Shown: positions 1 to 13,736 of the stretch, piece after piece
How positions within the stretch are numbered: position 1 is the first letter of the stretch
Layout of the letters: every line of letters starts with the position of its first letter
DNA from: Mesaphorura yosii
Lineage: Eukaryota; Arthropoda; Collembola; Poduromorpha; Tullbergiidae
Assembly: GCA_009869945.1 (NCBI GenBank)
Contig: WIXG01000519.1
Location: 1 to 43,819 of the forward strand
DNA length: 43,819 nt
Reading direction: 5' to 3'
The notes under the pieces: model-generated
Databases searched by the model: none
Told to the model about the DNA's origin: nothing
The model's input: only the letters and a program-made list of their open reading frames with translations
Position numbers and translations under genes: made by a program

Positions 1-3000
1 GTACAGTCGGTGAATTTATTCAATTTGGAATGGAATGATGTCAATCTCGTGTCGTGTCTTTATCGCCTGCGCTGCCTGGAAGTTTATGTTTTGCATTCTC
101 ATTTTTCGTACGTGCTTTTCTGTGAAATGCGATACAAGACGGCGAATTTCACCGAGCAACCGATTCTTATTTTGATTACAATCATATTTTGCCACGGAAT
201 GACACGCCGCATCATTCAACAGGCTGTGACTATGTTCTAGCTGTGGCTGCAATTCTTTGCCAAAGCATGCCAGATGCCAGTTGAATCCGAATGCCAAGTA
301 CTCATGATTACAAATTGGCCCTACGTTGTTGACTGATTCCTCAAATGCAAAATGCAAACTGTGTGGCTTGGTATAGTGTACTGCAGTTTGTACTACTCGT
401 CGATTAGCCATTATCTGTCAATGAATTTATTTCTGCAAAAACCGCTCTTAGCTCTTCGGTATTCTATAGGAAATTCCTCCAATAAATTCCTCGCCGCCTG
501 CCAAATGAAGGAAAGAGTGAACGACGCGCTCTTCTCTGTGGGTCTTGTTTGTTTGCTTTTACGATTGATAGTATGCGGATGTGATGCAATGTGACACGGA
601 TACGCAGACAGGCAGGCCCTTGACGCACGCTATTTTTGCGTGCGATTTGTGTAAATAAATAAAACAAGGCGAAGGTATCTCGGTACACGTGTGCGATTAA
701 GCCTAGACTTTGGGAAATTATTGGCAGCACAGAGCAAATTGAGCAAGTTGTTGTGTTTATGATTTTAACGTTTTTATGCGTAATGCGTAGAAAACTCATG
801 CTCAAAGAGGATCATTCTATCTCTCAATTAAGAGTTATTAACCTCAACTCGGTAAACAAACTCAATGCGTTTGGCGTTTAGTGTGTAATGAAAGATTTGT
901 TCAATGTTTACAAATAAAAAGCAAGCAAATTATTATCACTTTAGAGTAACTAAAATTGCTTGAGAGCTTCGAGTGTGTTCATATTTATTATATGTGCCAG
1001 AAGTAGGGAGACATTTTCAAAACTCACGTAATTTAAACATTTCGAAAAATTAACACCACAGGGCAGTTCGTTAGACTTTAGACTACTTATTTAAATCACA
1101 CATAACCTTTGTAGTATTACTGTGCCCGAGTGGTCAGGTGACCTTTGACCACCAGTCATCTACCCCTTTTTCCACAATCTTCGGGCACATTCTTCGGTGT
1201 ATTTTTCTTCAGGATAGCAAATAAACAAACATTCTCAGCTGCTCGTGTTCTCTTTGAATAGGCTAACATAGAATTAGCGCAAAAAATTTAGTTACTCCCG
1301 CCTACCGCAAGTTCCGAGGTGACCTTTGTTTTAGGGTAAGGTGGGTTTCTCCGTACGGAGCAAGTGCTTCCCAGCTCAAGCCTTGCTAGGTCGACCCAGT
1401 AACAATTTTATCGACTAATCTTTGATTCTACCTTGTACCTGGGTCCAACCTCGTTATTGAACAGTACCCAAGTAGATTTTATCCGTCATAGGTTCAGACA
1501 AAGTCGATGGGTCCGAGACATAGGCAATACCGCCAAATGTGTCCATTTTCTCAGCTTTTGTTGGCGGCAGTATCTTTGAAGGAAGTCATGGAATTTGACT
1601 ACTGATGACAGATTCGGTACCGTCATACATTGAGGGAAGTGAGTGTGTGGTGCTTTTGCCCAGTTCTTCCTCGCAAGAGCGTCCCAGACTGACTGATAAA
1701 AAGTTGGGCCTTTAACCCGTTTGGAATAGCGAGTTTAACTAATCAATGGTTTCAGTGGATCTCATTTCTAAATAACAGTTAAAACTGTCAAAACATTTTA
1801 TGAAACACAAACACCACGATCTTAGGACACAGAAAAAAAGTTCGGAGAAAAATGTTCACTCATATGCGAGCAGTGCTGCATGCCGTTTTGTCTTTTTACT
1901 TCTGGCACATGTAATATAAGTAGTGAAAAGAGCACGCACTCAAAAGTGCGACTTTAATCTTAGAATTTTCGGTCCATTTCCTGACAAGCGTCTTTGACAG
2001 CTAACGTGCGACTTCGGCTTGGCCGCCTGACTTTTACAATAAATGAAGACTCTAATTGGACAACACAAGGAAGGTTTTCCGCCAGGAGCAATGAGTCAGC
2101 CGCCCGTCGTCGCTGTCGAATTTAAGTTACTTGAACCACGAGCCCACGAACACGAACCAAGTCAAGACGCGAAAGGAAAAGGCACGATGACAAGAAGGAT
2201 GTCTTCTACTAATTGACAAAGAATGGAGTAGACACAGAAACACAAAAAAGCATGAAAAGGTGGAACAAATTTAATTAAATGGGAAGAGTACGGCTGTGTG
2301 CTATAAATCCGACGACGTCTTGCGTGGTTCAGCATAGAGCCTAATTCAGAATGAAACTCAGGGCCAGTTCCTTCGTGCGTTAGTCTCCAGTACAGCGTGC
2401 AAAGCAAGACAGTCTTCAGAATAAGAGTAAATGAGACATTTATGGAATGTTAGATGCTCGTATGTCTTTCCACTTCGTTACATTTACAAACGAATGCTTG
2501 TTTGTCAATTCGTTGCGTTGTCCATTGGACTGGAGAGTCGGAATTGACTTTGCCATTCATTTAGCTTTAACTAACGGCTAGTGACCGCGACCATTGACAA
2601 TGTAGTGCTTTGATTTCCAGAAAGCGCTCTTAAAGGAGTGAACGGCAAAAATTAAGTTTGACATTTCTAAATTCCACGTCAGCCCAAACAAGCTTGGAGA
2701 TATTTCTACGGCAATTCCGGCACGACTTTTTCCATTCCATCGCACTTCAATATCCTGTACGACTCATTTCCTGTACTCGTACGCGTAGGCTTTTGCTTTT
2801 CATGGGTGAGAAAATGTGATTTGCTCATAACGCTAAAAGAGCAGCAGGAACACATGTTCCTTGTACCCTACTGAAAGTGGGAACGAACGGGAACTACTTT
2901 AGGATAGAATTAGGATTACCAGTAGCAATAGCTTGGCCGGCAGGCGGACAAGAGCAGGAAGTGATAGTGCGAAAGACGCTGGCTAAATCTGAACAGCCGA

Positions 3001-4112
3001 AGACGCATTAAGTTAAGAAAGCAAAGAACTTCTTCAATGTCTATTTTTCTTTTTAATGTTTTTCAGTTGTTCACTTTTCCATTCCATTCCTCCATCTCCA
3101 GACAGACTTTTCCAAAGTGATAAACTTTTATACACATACATCCATATCCAGAGTCGCAGTGATGTCCTAACAATCTGGGTAATGGCTAACAGGCCCTATC
3201 CTAACAGGCTAATCCTCACAAAAGAAAAATTGAATTTCTCTCCTCCAACTTTAAAATGAGGACGGAATCTGCTTCGCTTCTGGCTCCGACTTTCGCACTG
3301 TATTTGTATTTTGCTGAATGTCAGCCGGGCTGCTTCGTGCAGGGCGACATGAGGGACGATTTTTCGACTGCCAAAGTGGTGGGATTGAAATAAATGCTGT
3401 TTTTGGACGGAGATCGACTTCTTCGGTTGGGTTTTATGCACTGAAGCAATTTATCACTTAGCATAATTGGACGATGGGTAACAATAGAAGCGCTGATCCA
3501 TCAGAGTACGGCATTGTTTTGTTGTAGCTTCATCCAGCCAGCACGGAACGCATCGATTAACATATTTAGACCAAATCCTGCAGGAAATGCTCCATAGATA
3601 ACTTTCGTGGAACATTTACTACGCATAAGTCAAGTGGAAAAGAGTGTCCCATATGTGCATGTACAATTTTAAGCACACAATTTTCTTAGATCTATTCTAA
3701 ATCCTAAACATCTATCCATCCCAGAATTCCAGAAATGTCAATTCGACCGAGGGGTTAAACAAATGCTGGATGAGTTTCAGACGTCAATTTCCAAACTCAA
3801 ACAAGGCACTGCCTTGCAAGGCGAACAAAATATGGTGTGAACGGTAGTGGCTTGAGCCGAGTGACTAAAGTGGCATTGCAATGAAAATGATTACTATGAG
3901 CTACAATAATTAATTGACAAATTATTTAATTGACCATCGCTTGCTTTACTCGGCTAAACTTTTTATTTTTTAATTATTGCTGTGTGCTTGTTAGAATCCG
4001 TTTGTTTGAACGTTTTCTGGCAGTGTAACGCAAGTACGAAAGGTATTGGGACGTGTAGATGATGATGTAGCAGTTGTGTGTGTAATTGACACATATTCTT
4101 TCTGTTTCAGCA
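1..4112. other. Upstream/non-coding region before the first recognised Epac coding exon
   Basis: I find no convincing coding exon here. Short open frames on both strands lack splice context or family resemblance. The stretch probably holds 5' untranslated exons, introns or the promoter of Epac, because the first recognised Epac coding exon begins right after a good acceptor (tttctgtttcag at 4099-4110). A nuclear-receptor-like site cluster near 1.13 kb is listed separately. Confidence 0.5.
1122..1188. promoter_or_regulatory. Inverted-repeat-bounded segment with nuclear-receptor half-sites
   Basis: The ends GTGCCCGA (1122-1129) and TCGGGCAC (1181-1188) are perfect inverted copies. Inside lie GGTCA-GG-TGACC (1132-1143) and TGACCTTTGACC (1139-1150). 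The latter is a perfect direct repeat with one-base spacing of the TGACC half-site, the DR1 arrangement bound by HNF4/RXR-type receptors. A partial copy, AGGTGACCTTTG, lies at 1317-1328. The arrangement is seen directly; binding is inference. A tRNA gene was considered because of the paired ends, but no T-arm motif is present. Confidence 0.35.
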
Positions 4113-7100
4113 ATGGACCATCAGCGCACGAGAAATCACTGCAACCCAAAGAGTTTACAGGATCCAAATCGTGCCAACAAACACTTGCCCGATGAGCCAA
4201 ATCCAAGTCTCCCAATATCAAATGTAAGTTGCGCCGTTTCCTTTTAGTCTCACCTTGAGTATTGTGTCATTCGTGAACGTGATTGCACGTTAATTGCAGC
4301 CGTCGTCGTTGATATACTAAATGCTAGCTACTTGTTGGCCAATTTACGATTTCGACTTCGACTTAATTGTTTTTATATCTGCACTCATTACCTTTCATTT
4401 TACATGTAAATTGCAATCAGAGTTAAGAAACACGAAGCGAAAAGGCTGCGACGTCAAAAGATTGACAGGCACGCAAAGGCAGCAGCGGAGCAATTAAAAC
4501 GGGCAATCGGCAAATGGAAGAATGTCAAATTGAAATTTCTTAATTTCGCTCTGCTTTGAATGAAAGTGAGATTAATAAGGCAGGCAGGCATAGTGACATC
4601 AGCAGCAAAACTCCTGCAGCGTAGCGCTAAAACTAAAGAAATTTTGGTACGAATGAATGAATTGAGAGGCCAAATGAAGTTACGTAGCGCAGCGAAGGCC
4701 AAGTTGGTACAGCCGACTCCATACAGGTACAGTCACGGGCAAAGTAATGCAATATTGTTTCGTTGAATGTGAAGGTTCCATCAACCGAAGTCTCAAGAGC
4801 AGGTCGAATTCTCCGGACGCTGGTAAGTTTGGACGTATTATTTATTGAAACATTAGTAACATTGAATGACATTTAAGGGTAAGTAATCAAGACTGTGAAC
4901 ATTCATTAGATTCTGACAAGATCTCCTGGCCTTGTCCGCGACAGACGTCAGCAGTCACGTACATACAGGCGATGTCTTGTCGGGGCTGAAATGGTTGATT
5001 GGTTGCTCGCCATTGGGAGTGCAAGTGGAATTGTCAAGTCAAGGCATCAAGCTACGGGAATGTGGCAATCACTGCTGGAGGAAGGAATCATTCAGCACGG
5101 TAAGTGGGCCAATGTTTGCACTTCTATAAAAGACTGAGCTGCCCGAGAGCCTGATGCAGTCGTGGTTCAATTATCCTGCAACTTAAAGGCAAAGATTTTC
5201 CAATCCAGACGGCAGCAGCGCACTTCAGTGAGAGCCAAACAAACCCAAACCCGGCAGCAGTTCTTATTAACTTGTTGGGATTTTCTTCTGTCCTACAAAA
5301 GAAATACCACACAAACATAGCATCAAACGAACAAAAAGGAAAAGGAACAGAGTGAAACGTTCAAGTGCAGTACAGTGCTGAATAGAAGTTCCAGGAAAGT
5401 CAGAGGCAGTCAAGCAGTTTTTGAAGCTTTCTGCTACCCAAATTGCAATTGTCAAAATTTCCAATCAAACTGTCAAGTGCATATTGACATTGTAGTTAGC
5501 GGAGCGTTTATTTTCCTGTTAAACGATTTGATTTCGGAGCAAATACGAAAGCTGTGCAAGATATCAGAGAAATCAATTTCGCACTTCGCTTTCATTTGTC
5601 ATTTCCGCCACCCTTTTCAAAATGATTCTTTTGAAAAGAAGAACGCCAACGCCGACTCCGGCGCTGACGACAGTGTTGAGAGATCGCGATATGACAATGA
5701 CAGCAACGACAACGACAGTCAAAGAGACGAAACAGCAGCAGCAGCGTACCGGTACAAGATATCATTAGCTTCATTTTTATTGTACTGTACCCAATAACGG
5801 CAGAATTACTGCACGCAGAACGGAGGCCGGTTGATTTTATGAGCGATCAGCGATCATTAATTTTGTACAGATTGATTAGGACGACGGCCTCCGTCCTTGC
5901 GTGCCAATCAATCAATACATTCTAAATTTGTTGACCAACCTGCGTAACTGGTTCGGACAGCCGATCGCAGTTCGAAGATAACCATCGCACTCACAATCAT
6001 CAGCACGGCGCATTGCATTGCAACAATTATATTATTAAGCCGTAACAAGCGCTGATGACTTAAATAATGAGGCAACTGTAACGGTAACAGCTTCGATTGC
6101 ATTGCATCGATTACGATTACGATCTCGATCTCGATCTGATTGATTTATGTGTAACTTTGAATTTTGTTTGCGTGTACCATTACCGCTGGCCACTAGTTGC
6201 ACTGCATAAACTGCTAACTGCAGGAAGCAAACTACTTTCATATTGAAGAATGAGCTCTCGTTAAAGTTAACCTATTTTGGCGGAATTCGTGGCCTGTCCA
6301 ACCTTGCATTCAGCGAATTGTGAATTGTGACTTGCACTGGTTTTATTCGCCCGTCTCTTTTATGCTTGGCAGTAACGCAAGAACACCCATTTCGTGACAA
6401 ATACATCTTTTACCGTTTCACAATCGACGCTGAAAGCGAACACTCAAGCCGGTCGTGGTCTCGCGGTCTTCCCAGTCCAGACGACGAACGAGAGGCGGAC
6501 ACGAAATGCTCTGAAGTGTTGGGCTTGTTGGCTCTGCGAGCACCTGATGCAATTATGCGCCTTATTCTCCGCAAACCTTCGTATGAGAGGACGACGGATG
6601 ATTTGGAAATGATTTATGAAGAACTGCTTCACATTAAAGCACTTGCTCATCTCTCCAACTCTGTCAAACGAGAGCTCGCCGGTGTAATCGTTTTTGAAGC
6701 GCATCCAACTTCGGGGACAGTGTGTAAGTTATCTGCGTGTGATTCACATCGCAATTTGCGAAAATCAATAATAAAGTTCCGGAAGTTGACGTTGATGGCT
6801 GATGCTTTTGTCAGCTTCCATTTGCATAATTGCATGTAACTTTAATGTAGAATGTCGCGTTTGTTTTTTGGCTTCGGCATGCACAGTGTTTCATCAAGGC
6901 GATGAAGGCAAGAGTTGGTACATCATTCTCAAAGGATCAGTGAATGTCGTCATCCGTGGTAAAGGGACAGTCACTTCGCTGTATGAAGGAGATGATTTCG
7001 GGAAGCTGGCTCTGGTGAACGACGCTCCAAGGTAAGCAATGTTACTGAGTCACACATTTGTACACGAAATAATAATAGCACAGAACCCGGAACCTTGCCC

Positions 7101-10100
7101 CATGTTTGGTAATAAGTTGACAGATCATGCAAATAAATTACGGCGTGCAGATACAATTTAATACGAAATATGAAACAAAATGACAAATGAAAATCTCCGT
7201 GAAATAGAAAATTCTTTCACTTTCCGCCAGTAAAAATGTGTGTCACTAGTCACTGCCACTGTCACACTGAAATTTTTTAAACTAGGAAGTCTTGTCTTAT
7301 TATTATTTGTCTTGAGCTGCATCCTGCATACCAAATCTCATTCAAATAGCACAATTATCCAGATTTCATGTACGGTTTTGCTTTCTTCTCTGTAATGTAA
7401 ACTCTACTTTGGCATTATTGACCGAATCACATTTTCCATTAAAGGACCCATTAAATATGAATAAGCCAAAGTTAAAGTTGGTTGTTGGTTTAATTCGGAT
7501 CTGGTGTGTCCAGAGCCATTTAATTTTGAGCTTGAAACGAAATAAATGAGATTGACCCAACCAGATTCAATGTTGTCGCCAGAGTTTTGCTGCTTCAGAG
7601 AATTATCGACCAGCCGTGCCCTTCATTTCTGCCAAAAACTAACGACTGCGTGTGTAAATTTAATGCCACACATAAAGTTCACGTTCACAAGTCTTTATCT
7701 CATTGACTCGGTGTGGAGCCGGGCATCAGAGAAGAAAGCAAAGGAAAACTCGAGACAGGTTTTATTCGGCCCTGCAATAAAGACTTCAGAAGGCTTGCTT
7801 TCGCCTTCTTTCGCCCTGCCCCGCAGCAGCAAACCTTGAATTGAAATATTTCCCATCCCATACGCTTTCTCTTCTCCCTGCATGCGACACACACGTACAA
7901 AAACAGAGGTCGGAGAATAAAAAGTATAAATTGAAAAAAAACATGTTTGTTTCTCATGTTTCACTAAAACTTCCCGGTCGTACCGGCCGCAGCCAGGCAC
8001 TTGGACTCGAGCTCAAACTCGAACTTGTTGAATTACTCTCAAGCACGTGGTCTCAACTTTTGTCTACAGACGAATAATGCTAATGCTTAGGACTTGTTGA
8101 ATAAAATATGGCCTTATAGCATTTCAATTCATATCTCGCGTTCCGTGCCGTGCCGGAGGAAAGAGGCCGGCGATGGATAAGAGCCGAGATCAAATGGAAA
8201 CCTTAATGGAGATCTCTTAGCTGACGCTTTTTAGACGGATCACTCGACAAGTCAACGTCCTTAGCACAGACGCTCGGCTTTCAATTTCACGTCTCACTTT
8301 TGTCCTTGACTCCTGAGCCAACCAGCCAGCCGTGTTTTATCACCGAATCTCACACTATGTGCACTACTCTGCAGAAAGAAAATGAAAGCACAGAGCGCAT
8401 TTTATTGTCACGACTGTGACTTTGGTGCTAAATAATCTGCATTGAGCCTTGCGCTCGCAAGTCGAAAAGTTTTAGTTTCATGGGCCATGGCATGCATGCT
8501 TTTGCCAACTGCAAACTTGATGACAATGTTGGAGCTATAGTTGAATGGTTGGATCTCTGGCGTGCTCCCTTAAGAGTGCATTTTTATTATGATTGCAAAA
8601 CTTTTGCGATTAAATTACACAAACTCCTCGTTGGTTCTGCATTGCAATCTCCTTCACGCCGCCGCGTTTATAGCTTAGTACTTTAATAGTTTTTAACGTT
8701 TATCATTTGGGTGCTATCAAGAGTAGATGATGACGATGGTGGTGATAAACTTTACGACCTGCATCTTGCATTTGGCACGATGCACGACCATAAACTTTCT
8801 GAATTCTTAATTTAAAACGTAAAGGACGATGACGATGTGGAATTCATCTTTGTAATTGGACGGATGCTTGCCCGTTTCTTTTTTCTACTGGAATTAATAT
8901 TCATGCTTTTCCTTTATTTTCAGGGCAGCGACAATCGTGCTCCGAGAAGACAATTGTCATTTCCTCCGAGTCGACAAGGACGACTTTAACAGAATCCTAC
9001 GTGACGTTGAGGCGAATACGGTCCGATTAAAAGAGCATGGACAAGATGTGCTCGTGCTGGAGAAGATTTCCGCTAATAATGCTAATCCTTATTCACATTT
9101 CAAGTACGTCGGCCATTACCGTTTCTTTTTGTCTACTTTTCTTTTAATATTCTTATGCGTCTTAACTTTTGCGATGCTCGCATCGCTCCGACTGACGCTT
9201 AGTTAAAAGTAGAAAGACGGAATCCTTCATTAGGATGCGAGTCATTTCTTTCGAGGGGCTTAAAGAAAGTTCTTCTGCTTTCACCAAGAGACAGCTTTGT
9301 ATCATAATTAGAGTATTTCCACAAGTAATTTAAAATCTATTAGCTCTTCGCACATCGTCTGCTCGTCTCTTGGCTCGTCAGTCTATCAGTTTATCCTCCC
9401 ACGAAAGGCGAGGAACGTGATTCTCATCACAAACGATGAATTATATTGATAAAAGCTCGCTGCCCGCCTGCCTGATAAATTTTCCGTTAAGTTCACTCCG
9501 AACTCTAACATTTTCTTTGGGCAGATACTCTGTGATGGCTGGCAGCCCCGCGAAGATGCTTGAACATCTCCTGGAAACCCGACTCGATGGACGGGATCGT
9601 TCGAGTTGTGATTCGAACAGCAGACGTTCATCGTCGAACGGCGACAGCGACCTGTTCCTCGATGATTTCCTCCTGACACACATCACCTTTATGCCAATTC
9701 ACCAGTTGCTCACCGAACTAACTAGACAATATCCAGTTCATACTCCAACAAGTAAATACGAAATGATATGCGCGCTTAATTGTATGCAATATTTGCTTGC
9801 CGCGTGGCTTGCAGTTGTAGTCTGGCTTGGGTTGAGCAGGACAGCTGAAAGAGATAACTTGATTAGGTAGGTTTGATCTTGAATCAGAAAGTACGGTAGA
9901 AAGTTTAATTTCATTTCATGCGAACACGACACGACTACTGCTTCATGATTAGAATACACAACATAAATCATTCTTCCTTTCATTGACACTGGACTGGCGC
10001 TGGTAGAATGAGGTCAAAGAGCTTGAAAACTTTCTCAAGAGCCAGCAACAGGATCCAGAATTCATTCATTCATGCTAATGTGTTCATGGTTATAGTCACA

Positions 10101-13100
10101 TTCCAGGGTTTCTCACTTTCTCCGTACCGTGCCATGCCTGCCATCAATTTCATGTTTCATGTACGCTATTCAGTTAGTCTCTGCCTTTGAATTTACCCTC
10201 TTTTGTGTACAGCGCAATACATTTCCGATCTTTCTATAGAAAATTTCAATTTCTAAGGAAAAGACATTTATAACTTTCCATGCGGGCATCAGACACATGC
10301 AGGATTTGAGCACAAGTTCGTAAGTTCTTAGAATCTCTTTACAATTAGCGTATTCAGGAGTTTATATTGCCTACGGAAGTCTGCCAAGTGAAAGCTTATT
10401 GCCACTTGCATGTGTTGTTGCTTGGTTGCTTTCGCTTTAAATCCATGAGGCAATTTATTCAATTTAAGTACCGAAAATATTTCCTACGTACAACTTATTT
10501 TCCTTAACCAATACTCTCGCGTCCCGTATGCACTTGCCGAGTTGACTCTTCTTGTCAAGATCGTGAATTTCTGCTTGCCTGTAAAAGACGAGTGGTTCAG
10601 TTCGTGCACAGATGGGTGACCACGATTGGGGATCCAGTGTTTGAAGAACAGATTACGCATTCATTCCTCCAGGTAATAAAATTGCTACTTACCTCTTGCC
10701 CTTAGCCTTCCAGCTAGCTAACCTGGCTCCCGACTTCGCGGAGGAGCATAGGAACAAGTGAATCATTAATAATAGGCCATTATTTCATTCTAATTCGATT
10801 ACGATACGTGCTCCTTGACTTTCCATGTAATATTAAATTTCCTCGGGCGGAAAACCGTACAAGGCGGGCAAAGGAATACTCTTGATCGTAGAATGCATAG
10901 AACCCATTCATGCTTGTAAATATAATTTAACGCAATAACGTATGTAGGTTTCATTTCCGCTTCCCAATTGAGTTAGTTACGAGTTACCAACATAAGACAA
11001 AATTCTCAATCTTACAAAGCTCGACCATAATTTCATTTCCAGGAATTATTTGACGAAGTACAGAAAGAAAGCAATGCGTTTGGTACGCTTCGAGACGAGG
11101 TCAACTTAATGCTTCATGTCATGGACATGCGGCGGAGTTACGTGGAAGACCGACAAAATGCTGCAGGGCAAAAATGGAAGCTGCCACCGTCTGGACAACC
11201 TGTCAGCCTCTTTGGGGCGCCGCAGTCAAATGCGAACGACGAAACTAATGATCAGCCGCTTGAGAGACGTTGCGTCATGCAGCCGTCGGATGACAGTAAG
11301 CAAATGCGAATGTGAATCAAAAAATTGGTTCTGGAGACTCATGAGGGTCGTCTTCTCTGTTTCAGTAATTTTCCGCGTATATTGCGCTGATCATACCTAC
11401 TGCACATTGCGATTTCCTTTAAATACAACCGTGGAAGCACTGAAACACGTCGCCGCCGACAAATTGGGCTTAAAACACGATGACTTGGTCCTTGTCGAAC
11501 TGAAGTCTTCAGGTAAATTGTTTCGCTTTGTCTTCTTCCAGAATTGAGAGTTGGCGTGCTTTGTTTTAGCGTTCCATTTAATAGCATTAGAGTAAACGAA
11601 CGAGTTTCGATGCACTTGGGAGTTAATTTGAGTCGACTTTATTTGCGGTGCAAATAGGAACGTAAATTATAAATTGGGTTGCGTGCGGGTTTTGTAGGAG
11701 CGGGTCTCGGGCTCTCATGAGAGATATCGCGGATTTTCTTTCTAGTTCAATTCGATGTTCACGTTTTCGGGTTCATTTTTAATTTACCTGGTGCTCACAC
11801 ACGTTTCTCTTTTGTTTTGTAGGTGAAAAGGTCACATTTAAAGATACCGACGTTAGCATCCCGACCTCGTTGAGCCTTAACGGACGGATTTTCATCTCGC
11901 TGAAAGATCATTTGGATGCACTGGTAAGCGCTGCCGCTGTTTCTCACGTTTTTCTGCCTGGCGAATTTAGAATGTAGACTGCCTATTAATTATTTCTTGG
12001 TGAAGGTCATAAAAAAGGTCAGAAGGCCTAAGTCTGGAACAGAAGCTTAGTAACTCATGCAATCCCTTGCAAGGCTGTTTGAACAAATTAATTAATACCC
12101 TTAATGATTCATACTCGGACTCAGCTAGCGCTGGCGAGTCTGGTGAAAGCATTGTTGAAAGTTGAAAGTTACATCGTCCAACTTAGCATTAATATTGCAA
12201 GGGGAAATGGAAAAGAAAGTCAAGTCAAGTCCCAAGATAATTCTTTGCTGCTGCCAGACGCTATGAATTTATATTCGAGTTTGAGTTCGGGTCGAGTACG
12301 AAACGAAAAGATAAAAAACAGTGAACTATTTTGTGCATAGCAGCAGGCAGTTGAATGTAGCGTGATGGTGAGTTACGTGAGGAAAGCAGAGCAGAATTGT
12401 AAATAGGAACTTTCTTTTCCTCGTCCTTAATTTTTAGGGTTACGCTTACGCGATTCACGTCTCGCGTCTCGTCTCGCTGAGTCTTGCGCGCTTCTTGAAT
12501 GAGTTGAGAGAATAAGAACTCCATAATTCATTAACGGTTGGTTAAAATCTCATTTAATACTACCAAGCCCAACATTAACTTTTACCGTCTGGCCTATTTT
12601 TGCAAGACATGCTTACCGGAGCAAGAAAGGCCGACAGAAGGCACTGATTCTGATTTGGAGATGTTTAGCACGCGAGAGCTGGCGTACCACATGACAATGC
12701 TGGACTGGAGTTTGTTCAAATGTGTTCATGAGGTAAAAGGCGACACGCGACATTGAACTTGTGTGGAGTATCCCAGATTTAACACTCGCTTTTGAATTTA
12801 GTACGAGTTAATTTACAACACCTTTGGAAGACATCACTTCCGGAAAATCACTTCCAACTTGGACGTTTTCCTGAGGCGATTCAATGAGATTCAATATTGG
12901 GTGGCCACTGAGCTGTGTCTTACACCGACGGTCAGCAAACGGGTGACGCTGATAAGGAAATTCCTGAAATTGGCTGCCTAGTAAGTAACAATAATTCTTG
13001 CTGCTGACGGGAATTCTGATACTATTATCACTATTTATGAAGTGATGAAAATTTTGAAAAGTCTATTGGCGTTCAGGAGCATTGACTATTGATGTACCAT

Positions 13101-13736
13101 TCAACATGAATTGAATGAGAGAATTAATGCTGGATGTTGTTTCTAACGAATACAAATATAACAATTTCAGCTGCAAAGAATATCAAAACACAAACGCTTT
13201 CTTCTCCATCGTGATGGGACTCGGAAATGTGGCCGTGACACGCATGAACCAAACCTGGGAGCGGCTCCCGTCCAAGTCGCGCAAGATTTTCGCCGAATTC
13301 GAGTCACTCATTGACCCGTCGAGAAACCACCGTGCTTATCGCATCGCGCTGAACAAAATGAATCCTCCAATCATACCCTTCATGCCACTGATACTCAAAG
13401 ATATGACGTTCACCCACGAAGGGAACAAGACGTATGCAGATTCGCTTGTCAACTTTGAGAAGATGCACATGCTGGCACAAACAATAAGAACCATGAAGCA
13501 TTGCCGGAGTAGGCCAATGGGTAAGTTTTCTGGAAAAACGCACAGGCGCACAGGGAAGCTCAAGAATCATGGGGCTGTAATTAAAAACGCCGCTCCTTTG
13601 TTTCTTTTCAGCAATTCCACCGCCAACACCACGAAATGAGACGGAAATTCGAACCTACATCCGCTGTCTTCGCTGTATTGACAATCAGCGAGTACTCAAT
13701 CAGTTGTCACAAAAGCATGAACCAAAAAGAGCGTGA
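4113..13736 (+). CDS. Epac: Epac: cAMP-activated Rap guanine-nucleotide exchange factor (RAPGEF3/4 family)
   Basis: Fifteen exons join in phase into 881 residues: 4113-4223, 4775-4822, 4910-5099, 6373-6723, 6887-7031, 8924-9103, 9525-9751, 10560-10672, 11043-11295, 11366-11512, 11823-11923, 12607-12732, 12802-12980, 13171-13520, 13612-13736. Order: DEP (about 65-130, [16 protein letters not shown]), cAMP-binding domain (about 200-330, with [20 protein letters not shown] across the exon 5/6 junction), REM (from [17 protein letters not shown]), RA-like region ([13 protein letters not shown]) and CDC25 domain (about 630-870, [37 protein letters not shown]). Family knowledge: cAMP relieves autoinhibition and the CDC25 domain loads Rap with GTP at membranes. 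Only one cyclic-nucleotide domain is visible, as in EPAC1; an isoform with a second one from exons upstream of the window is possible. The ATG at 4113 follows a strong acceptor and is the first in frame. AATAAA signals occur at 14160 and 14308. The first two exons are less certain than the rest. Confidence 0.93.

Noticed and set aside
1122..1188. tRNA gene suggested by paired ends and GAGTGGTCA
   Set aside because: No T-arm GGTTCGA motif and no convincing anticodon stem; better explained as a regulatory inverted repeat.
4382..4766. Open frames rich in Lys/Arg/Ala ([20 protein letters not shown] and [20 protein letters not shown]) between Epac exons 1 and 2
   Set aside because: They look coding-like, but each ends in a stop, and Epac exons 1 and 2 join in phase without them. 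No acceptor/donor pair includes them.
5680..5750. CAG/GAC-rich run suggesting a polyglutamine exon
   Set aside because: Lies within an Epac intron; no phase-compatible splice sites and Epac joins properly without it.
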